DNA of 22,928 bases, from positions 1 to 22,928 of the forward strand of contig USIG01000015.1 of NCBI GenBank assembly GCA_900554685.1. Reading direction: 5' to 3'. The DNA is from an uncultured Cryptobacterium sp. GTDB taxonomy: Bacteria > Actinomycetota > Coriobacteriia > Coriobacteriales > Eggerthellaceae. Below are positions 7,472 through 14,663 of the stretch, in pieces. The translations under genes were made by a program, and so were the position numbers. Numbering within the stretch: position 1 is the stretch's first letter; each line of letters begins with the position of its first letter. Below the pieces are notes generated by a model. It searched no databases. It was not told the origin of the DNA and saw nothing but the letters and a program-made list of their open reading frames with translations.

Positions 7472-8080
7472 TTAGCGATCCCAAGTCCCGCTCTTGCCGC
7501 CTTCTTTATGAAGGAGGCGAATAGGACCTATTTCCATGCCGCGGTCTACCGCTTTACACATGTCATAGATAGTAAGACAGGCAACGCTTGCTGCGCTGAG
7601 CGCTTCCATTTCTACTCCTGTTTTTCCCACTAAACTGCAGATTGCCTCAACGCGTATGCCGCATGCTCCATCGGGGAGTTCTTGCGGGACTTCTTGAGGG
7701 GCAAGAATTTCTTGAGAGTTGTTAGCTCCTTGGAAGTTGGAGACTCCTTGAGAGCCAGAGAGTTCCTGAGAATCGATGGGTTCTTGAGAGCGGTCTGTCT
7801 TAAAAGGGGTACAGTTCACCTCTATTTTGGTAAGCATCAAAGGATGGCAAAGCGGAATGAGTTCGCTGGTCTTTTTTGCAGCCATGATACCTGCAATGCG
7901 TGCCGTAGCTAAAACATCGCCTTTCTTTGCTTTTCCTGACACGATTAAATCAAGAGTTTCTGCCTTCATGGAAATATAGCCTTCGGCGCGAGCGATGCGT
8001 TTTGTCTCAGCTTTAGAGGACACATCGACCATATGTGCTTCGCCGTGTTCGTTTAAGTGGGTAAGTTTTTGTTCGCTCAT
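7472..8080 (-). CDS. moaC: Cyclic pyranopterin monophosphate synthase MoaC with repeat insertion
   Basis: MoaC acts after MoaA to form cyclic pyranopterin monophosphate, the first stable precursor of molybdopterin. From the ATG at 8080 the protein is 202 residues and opens with the canonical LTHLNEHGEAHMVDVS. It keeps GDVLATARIAGIMAAKKTSELIPLCHPL, KTGVEMEALSAASVACLTIYDMCKAVD and the KEGGKSG end. The family is normally about 160 residues. The excess is an insertion of about 40 residues between the IEVN and IRVEAICSLVG strands, made of six-residue units such as SQEPID, SQELSG and SQGVSN (DNA 7679-7798). The start at 8080 has AAGGAT upstream (8085-8090); a longer frame reaching 8266 only reads through the 41-bp repeats. 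Last gene of the mod-moa operon. Confidence 0.93.
   Translation of the reverse strand: MSEQKLTHLNEHGEAHMVDVSSKAETKRIARAEGYISMKAETLDLIVSGKAKKGDVLATARIAGIMAAKKTSELIPLCHPLMLTKIEVNCTPFKTDRSQEPIDSQELSGSQGVSNFQGANNSQEILAPQEVPQELPDGACGIRVEAICSLVGKTGVEMEALSAASVACLTIYDMCKAVDRGMEIGPIRLLHKEGGKSGTWDR
7679..7798 (-). repeat. 18-bp degenerate tandem repeat inside moaC
   Basis: Units resembling TTCTTGAGAG on the + strand recur at 7679, 7691, 7709, 7726, 7744, 7763 and 7781, mostly 17-19 bases apart. Read on the minus strand they encode six-residue units rich in Ser-Gln-Glu. The array stays in frame and sits in a loop position of MoaC. Confidence 0.75.
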
Positions 8081-8121
8081 AACAATCCTTTTGTGATAAG
8101 AGGGGCTAAGGTAATTGATCT

Positions 8122-8244
8122 GCGCAAGGCTTGCGGGTGCGGTGAGAGGTTTTACGGATGTAGCGCAAGGCTTGCGGATGCGGTGTGAGGTTTTACGGGT
8201 GTAGCATAAGGCTTGCGGGTGCGGCACAAGGTTCGCTGGTGTGT
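8122..8244. repeat. 41-bp tandem repeat, three copies, in the moaA-moaC gap
   Basis: Units 8122-8162 and 8163-8203 are both exactly 41 bases and differ at only a few positions. A third, more diverged copy covers 8204-8244. The array lies in the 178-bp space between the moaA stop and the preferred moaC start. It would be in the mRNA between the two cistrons. Units contain GCAAGGCTTGC, which is itself self-complementary. Confidence 0.85.
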
Positions 8245-8258
8245 GAAAAGCGTTTTGG

Positions 8259-9338
8259 CTAGCCACCCACCTGGCTCATACTTCGCTTAGTGCCTTGACG
8301 GTAATGATGACTTTCAGGCTTTTTACGTAGAGCCTTATCGAATATCTGCGCAATATCCTTTTCGCTTCCCGATCGAACCGCTTCTCGTATATCAAACTCT
8401 TCATCGCTAAACAAGCACGGGCGCAACTTGCCATCCGCCGTTAAGCGTAAACGATTGCAGCTTGCGCAAAAATGGTTTGAGAGCGCAGAAATAAACCCGA
8501 TGCTGCCTTGGGCACCCGCTATTTTCAGATAGCTGGCAGGACCCCATCCGGTCGGCGCCTTGGAGAGGGGAACCAGTGAACCCATATGCTCTCGGTCAAG
8601 CGCTTCTTGTAAAAGAGTGCGAATTTCGCTTGCAAATACCACGTCATCACTGCTCCAAGGGATAAGCGCTTTTTGATTTTGGTCTTCTTGAGGAAAGGCT
8701 GCAGGTGAACAGCTAGCTTGTGCTGACATGCAGGTGGAATTATCTGGTGGGCAGGCGGTGTGTCCGATGGGCATGAATTCGATAAATCGTACATGGAGGG
8801 GCTTGTCTAGGGTAAGCCGAGCAAAGGCAGCAAAATCTTGCTGTAAATGGCGGACGACCACCACGTTTATTTTGACAGGATCGAATCCATAAGAAAAAGC
8901 AGCCTCGATGCCAGCAAGGGCATCTTTAAGATTCCCCCGACGAGTGATGGCATGATATTGAACGGCATCAAGTGAATCAAGGGAAATATTGACTCTATCA
9001 AGCCCAGCTTCTTTCAGGGCGGCTGCCATGGGGGGAAGAAGAATTCCATTGGTGGTCAGCGCAATGCTTTCAATACCAGGAATACGTTTGAGAGCAGAGA
9101 CAAGATCAGTTATTCCTTTGCGTACAAGTGGTTCTCCGCCCGTAAGGCGAAGGTGTTTAATTCCGCATTTTGCAGCAACGCTTACGATGCGCTCGATCTC
9201 TTCAAGCCTGAGTATTTTTTCCTGACAAAGAGAAGGAACGCCTTCTTCAGGCATGCAGTATAAGCAACGGAGGTTGCAGCGGTCAGTTAATGAAATGCGC
9301 AGATAATCAATCGTGCGTCCAAAAGTATCGTGAAGCAC
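8259..9338 (-). CDS. moaA: GTP 3',8-cyclase MoaA (radical SAM)
   Basis: MoaA converts GTP to a 3',8-cyclic intermediate, the first step of molybdopterin synthesis. The 359-residue protein carries the radical-SAM CNLRCLYC motif (Cys21, Cys25, Cys28), the LTGGEPLVR SAM-binding block, NISLDSLD, and the second cluster motif CASCNRLRLTADGKLRPC. It ends in MSQVGG; the two terminal glycines are required for MoaA activity. A hydrophilic stretch of about 35 residues after FIEFMPIG is longer than usual and contains two cysteines. The start is a GTG at 9338 with AAAGGAG five bases upstream (9344-9350). Only 15 bases separate it from modC, so it is part of the modABC operon. Confidence 0.96.
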   Translation of the reverse strand: MLHDTFGRTIDYLRISLTDRCNLRCLYCMPEEGVPSLCQEKILRLEEIERIVSVAAKCGIKHLRLTGGEPLVRKGITDLVSALKRIPGIESIALTTNGILLPPMAAALKEAGLDRVNISLDSLDAVQYHAITRRGNLKDALAGIEAAFSYGFDPVKINVVVVRHLQQDFAAFARLTLDKPLHVRFIEFMPIGHTACPPDNSTCMSAQASCSPAAFPQEDQNQKALIPWSSDDVVFASEIRTLLQEALDREHMGSLVPLSKAPTGWGPASYLKIAGAQGSIGFISALSNHFCASCNRLRLTADGKLRPCLFSDEEFDIREAVRSGSEKDIAQIFDKALRKKPESHHYRQGTKRSMSQVGG

Positions 9339-9353
9339 AAATGCTCCTTTACG

Positions 9354-10457
9354 TTATCGGTTCACAAAGTATAAGCCATCTTCACTAAAGCGAATAAGGC
9401 AGACATCACCAACTTCGGGCAATGGCTGCTGCGTTGTCAGCTTGCTCAAATGCCACTGAATATCTACGGGCGTTTCGGGAGGGTGAATATTTTCGCTATC
9501 AGGGCTTGTCTCAAGAAACGACACCAGAGCAGTTCGTTCAAAGCGGGAGTCACTTATGTGGTTTACGCGAACGCGAAATGCATTGGTATCGTTTTCGTGT
9601 GCATAGGTAATAAATTTTGCGCGCACCCCGCAGAAGGCAACGGCACGATTTAGAACGCGAGGGGAGGTTACCGTAATTCCCCATTCGGGGAGGTAGGCAT
9701 GATGGTCGTCGAGATATTGTGCTGAAGTGGTATTTTTGCATCCTGAAAGACGCAGTGTTGCCAGTGTTTGAGGGTGGTAAATAATGCGCTCTTTCGTATC
9801 GATTTCTTCAAGATGTCCTTCATTGACGACTGCGATGCGCTTACAGAAACGATAGGCCTCATCGATATCATGCGAAACATAGAGAATGGGTCCCTCGAAG
9901 TTTTCGAATAGCTGCTGCAGATCTTGTTCTAGGGCGCTTTTCAAATGGGCATCCAAGGCAGAAAAAGGTTCATCAAGCATGAGGATGTCAGGGTTTGCAG
10001 CAAGCATTCGAGCCAGTGCAACGCGTTGCTGCTGTCCGCCTGAAAGTTGTGCGGGATAGCGTTTACGAAGCTTTTCTAAACCAAAGCGCTTGAGCTGATC
10101 AGCGATAAGGGAGCCGCGCGATGCCTTGTCCAACTTTGGATCAAGTCCTGCACCTACGTTTTGTTCGACCGTCAAATTGGGGAAGAGCTGATAGTTTTGG
10201 AATAAAAGAGCAGTCTTGCGTTCTTGTGGCGTGAGATTGATATGCGCTTTCTTGTTGGGCGCTTTGTCGAAAAATACCGTATCATTTACCACTATTTTGC
10301 CCGCATCAGGTGTTTCTATGCCGGCAATACAGCGAAGAGTAAGGGACTTTCCGCAGCCAGAAGCGCCCAGAAAACCAAGGGTTTCATTTTGTGCCTCAAA
10401 GGCGATATCAAGCTTGAAATCGGTAAAGTCTTTGGCAATATCAACGCTTAGGCTCAT
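9354..10457 (-). CDS. modC: Molybdate ABC transporter ATP-binding protein ModC
   Basis: The ATPase of the molybdate importer, 367 residues. ABC motifs are Walker A GASGCGKS, the Q-loop LLFQNYQLFP, signature LSGGQQQR, Walker B LMLDEPFSALD and the switch histidine in YVSHDIDEA. The C-terminal third (about residues 235-367) is not ATPase and resembles the TOBE-type regulatory domain of ModC, although the usual TOBE motifs are weak. The neighbouring permease and binding protein genes fix the substrate class as molybdate or tungstate. Its start overlaps the end of modB by 17 bases, suggesting translational coupling. Confidence 0.93.
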   Translation of the reverse strand: MSLSVDIAKDFTDFKLDIAFEAQNETLGFLGASGCGKSLTLRCIAGIETPDAGKIVVNDTVFFDKAPNKKAHINLTPQERKTALLFQNYQLFPNLTVEQNVGAGLDPKLDKASRGSLIADQLKRFGLEKLRKRYPAQLSGGQQQRVALARMLAANPDILMLDEPFSALDAHLKSALEQDLQQLFENFEGPILYVSHDIDEAYRFCKRIAVVNEGHLEEIDTKERIIYHPQTLATLRLSGCKNTTSAQYLDDHHAYLPEWGITVTSPRVLNRAVAFCGVRAKFITYAHENDTNAFRVRVNHISDSRFERTALVSFLETSPDSENIHPPETPVDIQWHLSKLTTQQPLPEVGDVCLIRFSEDGLYFVNR

Positions 10458-11889
10458 GAGTCACCTCTTTAAGACGGTAACGAGTAGTGTGCTTGCTCCA
10501 CAGATTTAAAGCGCATATCACAAGAAAGCTGATAATGATGACAACTGCAGTCCAGAACAGGGCTACATCGGTATTGCCTCCCATCCATTCGAAATAGATT
10601 GCAAGAGGGATAGTGCGCGTAATGCCGACATAATTGCCTGCCAAGAAAAGGGTGGCACCAAATTCGCCCAGAGCGCGTGCGAAGGCAAGCATGGTACCTG
10701 CGGCAATAGAAGACCAAGCCAAAGGCAGCATAAGCTTAAAGAACACGCGTGCTTCGCTCCATCCAAGAGTACGAGCTGCATCGAGCATATCAGGATTAAG
10801 ACCCTCAAAAGCACCACGGGCGCTGCGATACATAAGAGGAAAGGCTACAACGGTTGCGGCAATAACGGTTGCAGGCCAGCTGAAAATAAGGGGAAATCCT
10901 ATCGTATTGAACCATTGTCCAATTGGGCTGTTGCTGCCAAGCGCCAAGAGAAGAAGAAAGCCGCAAACAGTAGGGGGAAGCACCATGGGGATGGTGAAAA
11001 GAGCATCTACGATTGTTTGCCAGCGATCGGGAAGACACAGCGACCACCAGGCAGCTAAAATTCCCAATACAAAAATGATAATAAGAGCACTCAGTGTTGT
11101 TTTAAGGGTTACCCATAAAGGCGAAAAATCAAGGTGTTGGAAAAACTCAGCCACGGCATCAAGACCTGTTGCTGCGGGGGTGATTGTTGCCTCGTCGCTT
11201 GGCGTGAGGATCGCAAAAGATGCGTGGCGCAAAGAGACTTCATCGGTTGAGTCGTTTTGGGAAAGATCACTTCCATCCGAGCCGACAACAAACGTGTAGG
11301 AGCGGTTATTAAGGGATTGATCAAACGAAAAAGCGACCTTGTTTTGAGCATGAATTTCTTCGCTGGTGAAATACCAAGGAGCATCAGGGTCGATTCGGGT
11401 GTTTCCGCCTGCGGCGTTATCGTCAAGTGTTTGCAGAAGTGTTTGAATCAAGGAGCGATCAGCTTCATTGTTAAGCGACAGGCCAAGAGTGCTGAGCTGT
11501 TCTTGCGGAATATAGACCATAACGAACGAGCCCATATCAACCAGAATAGTCATGTCTTGATGAGGCTGGATGTAGGTATAGCCTCGATAAATGCCATCAA
11601 GTGCTCTGTTAGTGCCCTTGTTTGCGCGGGAAAAATCACGAGCAGCATAAGAGGTGTTATCAACAATTGCTTGCGTTCCTTCAGCGGAAACCGTGACTGA
11701 GTAAGGTGCTGTCGTGGTTTGGTTTGAGTCGCTGCTAGCAAAGGCAGGACAAGGGGTACCGAGTGCACTAAAGCCAAGAAGGCTGATAAGGGCTAAAAAG
11801 CAAAGAAACGCAAAAACTCCGCGGCAGGTTTTTCTGTCGCGGATGTCAGAGTTGCAAGTCGAATAAATATGTGCTCGGGGCGTGGTCAT
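10441..11889 (-). CDS. modB: Molybdate ABC transporter permease ModB with extra N-terminal extracytoplasmic domain
   Basis: The C-terminal half (about residues 250-482) is a normal ModB permease: several membrane helices, TIPMVLPPTVCGFLLL, and the EAA-loop segment DAARTLGWSEARVFFKLMLPLAW that contacts ModC. ModB is usually about 225 residues. Here a further 250 residues precede it: a hydrophobic segment at about 24-50 that could be a signal anchor, then about 200 polar residues rich in D, S, T and N predicted to lie outside the membrane. This region contains IDPDAPWYFTSEEI and SYTFVVGSDGSDLS. I do not recognise its family. The ATG at 11889 is seven bases from the modA stop. The protein reads as one intact frame, so this looks like a real domain fusion. 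Confidence 0.9.
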   Translation of the reverse strand: MTTPRAHIYSTCNSDIRDRKTCRGVFAFLCFLALISLLGFSALGTPCPAFASSDSNQTTTAPYSVTVSAEGTQAIVDNTSYAARDFSRANKGTNRALDGIYRGYTYIQPHQDMTILVDMGSFVMVYIPQEQLSTLGLSLNNEADRSLIQTLLQTLDDNAAGGNTRIDPDAPWYFTSEEIHAQNKVAFSFDQSLNNRSYTFVVGSDGSDLSQNDSTDEVSLRHASFAILTPSDEATITPAATGLDAVAEFFQHLDFSPLWVTLKTTLSALIIIFVLGILAAWWSLCLPDRWQTIVDALFTIPMVLPPTVCGFLLLLALGSNSPIGQWFNTIGFPLIFSWPATVIAATVVAFPLMYRSARGAFEGLNPDMLDAARTLGWSEARVFFKLMLPLAWSSIAAGTMLAFARALGEFGATLFLAGNYVGITRTIPLAIYFEWMGGNTDVALFWTAVVIIISFLVICALNLWSKHTTRYRLKEVTHEPKR

Positions 11890-11896
11890 AGGGTAG

Positions 11897-12769
11897 CTAG
11901 ATTAGCTCGAAGCCCCATTTCCCCCAAATTTCTTGCGCATCTGGGTCGGTGGTGCACCAATCAAGAAAAGCGGCTGCTGCCCCATTGGAGTCGTCCGTGG
12001 TGGTAAGAGCGGCGGGATAAATAATGTCCTTGTGGGCATCGGAAGCAACAGTGCATACCACCTTTACTCCACCGTAGCGCTCCACATCAGAGCTGTACAC
12101 AAAGGCAAGATCAACTTCTCCTGATTCTGCAAGCTTGCAAACAGATCCTACCTTGTCGGCTTCTTGTACCTTGTCCTTAAGGGAAGCTGCTAGTTCGCCA
12201 TCAGAGCCACTTTCATTGCTGTAGCATCCAACAGAAGCTAACGCTTGGCGCGCATAAGTTCCTGCTGGTACGTTCGTGTCACCAAGAGCGATGGTGTACT
12301 TGCCAGAAACTGCTTCTTCAAGAGAAAGACTTTCAATGTCGCTGTCCTGCGCTGTGACGATAACAAGATCGTTTTTGAACATATCAAATGCTGAGCCTTC
12401 GGCTACGCTTCCATTTTCAATAGCATCGTCCATATTTTTTTGGGAAGCGGAAATAAAGATATCAGGTTCGCCGCCCGCTTTCATTTTTTCTACGAGTGTA
12501 CCCGATGCTTCGTACTGAGTGTCAGCAAACACGACGTTGGGATTTTGCGAAGTGTAGAGCGCCTGTGCTTCATCGAGCGCCTTTTCAAGAGAATTAGCTG
12601 CATAAATCTCGATCGTTGTCGTATCGCTTGAATTCTCTGTCTGTTGTTCAGAAGAGGAAGAATTGCAACCGGTAAGCATAAAAACAAGGATGAGACAGAC
12701 GGCAAATACACTCATAAGAAGAGGTGCGGTTTGGATTAAGCGTCGCTTTGCGGGGGAGTGAGAGGTCAT
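11897..12769 (-). CDS. modA: Molybdate-binding lipoprotein ModA
   Basis: The substrate-binding component of the importer, 290 residues. The N-terminus has basic residues, a hydrophobic helix and the lipobox LTGC, with Cys35 as the lipidated residue, so it should be membrane-anchored outside the cell. Family blocks are EIYAANSLEKALDEAQALY, FADTQYEASGTLVEKMKAGGEPDIFISAS, NDLVIVT, YTIALGDTNVPAGTYARQAL and DLAFVYSSDV. The asparagine and serine in AANSLEKAL are typical oxyanion contacts. The ribosome site AGGAGG (12775-12780) is strong. It is first in the operon modA-modB-modC-moaA-moaC, with a promoter overlapped by two palindromes. Confidence 0.95.
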   Translation of the reverse strand: MTSHSPAKRRLIQTAPLLMSVFAVCLILVFMLTGCNSSSSEQQTENSSDTTTIEIYAANSLEKALDEAQALYTSQNPNVVFADTQYEASGTLVEKMKAGGEPDIFISASQKNMDDAIENGSVAEGSAFDMFKNDLVIVTAQDSDIESLSLEEAVSGKYTIALGDTNVPAGTYARQALASVGCYSNESGSDGELAASLKDKVQEADKVGSVCKLAESGEVDLAFVYSSDVERYGGVKVVCTVASDAHKDIIYPAALTTTDDSNGAAAAFLDWCTTDPDAQEIWGKWGFELI

Positions 12770-12816
12770 GGGTTCCTCCTGGTGTTGAATTGTCTGCAGA
12801 GTTCTCTTACATGAGA

Positions 12817-12838
12817 ATTATCCTTGACTGAGAATAAT
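12817..12838. promoter_or_regulatory. Putative Mo-regulon operator 1 in the modA/modE-like gap
   Basis: ATTATCCT (12817-12824) and AGAATAAT (12831-12838) with a 6-base spacer, one mismatch from the perfect moeA copy. It covers the -10 and spacer of the modA promoter. Confidence 0.65.
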
Positions 12839-12846
12839 CTAAACAA
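12817..12846 (-). promoter_or_regulatory. Probable modA promoter
   Basis: On the minus strand TTGTTT (12841-12846) and GATAAT (12817-12822) are spaced by 18 bases and lie about 50-75 bases before the modA start. Both boxes are covered by the overlapping palindromes at 12817-12854, which fits repression. Confidence 0.5.
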
Positions 12847-12854
12847 AGAATAAT
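12833..12854. promoter_or_regulatory. Putative Mo-regulon operator 2 in the modA/modE-like gap
   Basis: AATAATCT (12833-12840) and AGAATAAT (12847-12854) with a 6-base spacer. The right arm is perfect and the left arm matches six of eight. It overlaps operator 1 with a 16-base shift and covers the -35 regions of both modA and the divergent ModE-like gene. Confidence 0.5.
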
Positions 12855-12870
12855 GTGAAGGCAAAATGGC

Positions 12871-12876
12871 TATAAT
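12871..12876 (+). promoter_or_regulatory. Probable -10 box of the ModE-like gene
   Basis: A perfect TATAAT lies 66 bases before the preferred start at 12943. No good -35 is present; its place is taken by the palindrome ending at 12854, consistent with autoregulation. Confidence 0.45.
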
Positions 12877-12942
12877 ACGACCGATGGCTTAAAAGGCAAT
12901 CGGTAAGGTTATTTGCCACAATACGCTCTAAGGGAACCTTGT

Positions 12943-13296
12943 ATGGCTTTAGAAAATCTTGAAGTAGAAATACATCTTATTATTCGCAATAAAGAAACCG
13001 AAGCTCACGCTGCTGCGTTTGGACGCGGTATAGCAAAGCTTTGTGAAGGTGTGGAAAAGACAGGTTCTCTTAATAAGGCGTGTAAGGAAATGGGTATGGC
13101 CTACAGTAAGGCCTGGACCATAATGCGCAACACTGAAGAATCTTTAGGATTTGCTCTTCTTGAGCGTCAAGGTGCTCACGGTTCTTCTCTTACCCAAGAA
13201 GCAAAAACTCTTCTTAGGGCTTTTCGCCAAACCGAAAAAGCGTTAAAAGAAACAGGACAAGAGGTACTTGATTCGGCGATTGCTTCTGTCGATTAA
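12943..13296 (+). CDS. ModE-type winged-helix regulator, DNA-binding domain only
   Basis: A 117-residue protein matching the N-terminal DNA-binding domain of ModE, the molybdate-responsive regulator. Seen are GIAKLCEGVEKTGSLNKACKEMGMAYSKAWTI, the LysR-like helix-turn-helix with the typical G-MAYSKAW recognition helix, followed by LGFALLERQGAHGSSLTQEAKTLLRAF, the wing and dimer helix. Full ModE adds two Mop/TOBE molybdate-binding domains; none is present, so it may sense something else, need a partner, or respond indirectly. The ATG at 12943 has AAGGGA (12930-12935) upstream; a TTG at 12913 would add ten residues and is less likely. It is divergent from modA across the double palindrome. Confidence 0.88.
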   Translation: MALENLEVEIHLIIRNKETEAHAAAFGRGIAKLCEGVEKTGSLNKACKEMGMAYSKAWTIMRNTEESLGFALLERQGAHGSSLTQEAKTLLRAFRQTEKALKETGQEVLDSAIASVD

Positions 13297-13360
13297 AAAA
13301 GCATGAGATGCCTCACTTGATTAGGGCGATTCTCTGGGCTTATTAAGGTGCCTTATCTAC

Positions 13361-13375
13361 GCAGCGGCACGCTGC
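13361..13375. other. Small hairpin in the convergent ModE-like/mobBA gap
   Basis: GCAGCG (13361-13366) pairs with CGCTGC (13370-13375) around a three-base loop, next to the mobBA stop. There is no T run on either strand, so terminator function is doubtful. Confidence 0.3.
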
Positions 13376-13376
13376 A

Positions 13377-14663
13377 CTACAGCACGCAATCTGCATTACG
13401 GCAAAGCTGACGGGTAGCTTCTGCAATATCTTCAGGAGTATTGATATTTAAGAAGCTTCCTCCAAAGCGTGCACATTTTAAAGGACTGGTGCAGTCAACG
13501 AATCCGCATGACACCAAATCGAGAAACGTACGAACAGACGCGTCAGCGTGTCCTTGTGCGATAAAGTGCTCCAGTTTCGGCAAACAGGTTTCTCTTCGAT
13601 ACACTCCCGCAAAAGGTTCAAAACCAGTTTTGGTTTTGGGAATGAGGGTATCGAATTGCAGGTTCTCGCAGGGTCGGAGTAAAAGCGACTCGCTTGCAAG
13701 AAGAGCTGTTGGTATATCAACCATATCGCAGGCTACGACGGCAACAGTGTTTTGTTGAGCTGACGAGAGAGCGGTATACAATCCTGGAATTGCTCCTCGT
13801 TGTTCGAGTTTGTCGGATACCAATTGAACCTGCGGATAGGAGCTTTTTACAAAGCTAAGGCGGTCGGGATTGTTGGTGGTTATGATTAGCTCGTCAGCCA
13901 ACGGTGCAACGCGCTCAAGGGCATGAAAAATCAAAGGCTTTCCCAAAAAAGAAACAACTTCCTTAGGGGTGCCCATACGTTTTGATTCCCCTCCTGCTTG
14001 AATTACGACACTAAGTTGAGGGCGAGCAAACGTTTCTTGAATAAAACAAGCAAGCGTCTCGATATCATCATAGGTAAAGCAGGGAAGGTGATACTGCAGG
14101 GCAAGTGCCCTAACAGAGGCAATGTCAGTTACAACCGCTGCAGGTAAGCGCATCGGTGCCGTGCGGGTTGTCTGTGCTGTTCGAGCCGATTGCTTTATCT
14201 GTTCTGCCTGCTCTGTTTGTTCTGCTCGCGGTGACTCTTGTACGGCCTGTTCCCATGTTGCTGCAAGCGTTTTTGCTGCTTCAATATCGCGTGGATTGTC
14301 TGCGCGAAATAGTTCTATCGAAGGAATGTGCGCTTGTTTGAATCCTTCGACGAGAACTACGTCATAAAAAGAAAGCTGAGAAGCTACTTTCTCACAGGCA
14401 AGGGGTGCTGAAAGCTCGGTGATTTGAGCATAGCGAACATCGGATAGGATGGTACTCGATTGGGCTCCAGCTGCTCGATGTCGAAATGAATCTCGTCCGG
14501 GAATATCGATATCAAAATCAGGATGACCATGGTGTTTGATAGTGGCAACACGTAAGCCCTTTTGAGAAAGATTGGCGATTATTTTTTCTAAAAGGGTAGT
14601 TTTTCCTGAGTTCTTGCGGCCAATAAAACTAACGGCAGGACTGGGGAGAGGGGAAAAGTTCAC
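13377..14663 (-). CDS. MobB-MobA fusion (Mo cofactor nucleotide attachment)
   Basis: A 428-residue two-domain protein. The first half is MobB, a GTP-binding helper, with P-loop GRKNSGKTTLLEKI, a VATIKHHGHPDFDIDIPGRDSFRHRAAGA block, and VVLVEGFKQAHIPSIELFR. The second half, from about residue 218, is MobA, which transfers GMP or CMP to the cofactor: LSVVIQAGGESKRMGTPKEVVSFLGKPLI, then DELIITTN, GAIPGLYTALS and VAVVACDMVDIP. The usual MobA nucleotide loop is LAGG-S-RMG-DK; here the last part reads TPKE. A low-complexity Q/A/T/R segment (about 140-168) interrupts the MobB half. The GTG start overlaps the upstream stop as GTGA. Nucleotide preference (GTP or CTP) cannot be read from the sequence. 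Confidence 0.92.
   Translation of the reverse strand: MNFSPLPSPAVSFIGRKNSGKTTLLEKIIANLSQKGLRVATIKHHGHPDFDIDIPGRDSFRHRAAGAQSSTILSDVRYAQITELSAPLACEKVASQLSFYDVVLVEGFKQAHIPSIELFRADNPRDIEAAKTLAATWEQAVQESPRAEQTEQAEQIKQSARTAQTTRTAPMRLPAAVVTDIASVRALALQYHLPCFTYDDIETLACFIQETFARPQLSVVIQAGGESKRMGTPKEVVSFLGKPLIFHALERVAPLADELIITTNNPDRLSFVKSSYPQVQLVSDKLEQRGAIPGLYTALSSAQQNTVAVVACDMVDIPTALLASESLLLRPCENLQFDTLIPKTKTGFEPFAGVYRRETCLPKLEHFIAQGHADASVRTFLDLVSCGFVDCTSPLKCARFGGSFLNINTPEDIAEATRQLCRNADCVL

Noticed and set aside
7361..8244. Tandem repeats as a CRISPR array
   Set aside because: Units are contiguous without unique spacers and no cas genes are nearby.
8081..8266. N-terminal extension of moaC to 8266
   Set aside because: The extra 62 residues only translate the 41-bp repeats, and the ATG at 8080 has a good ribosome site and starts the conserved domain.
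12913..12942. TTG start for the ModE-like gene
   Set aside because: The ATG at 12943 has a better placed AAGGGA site and keeps the whole domain.
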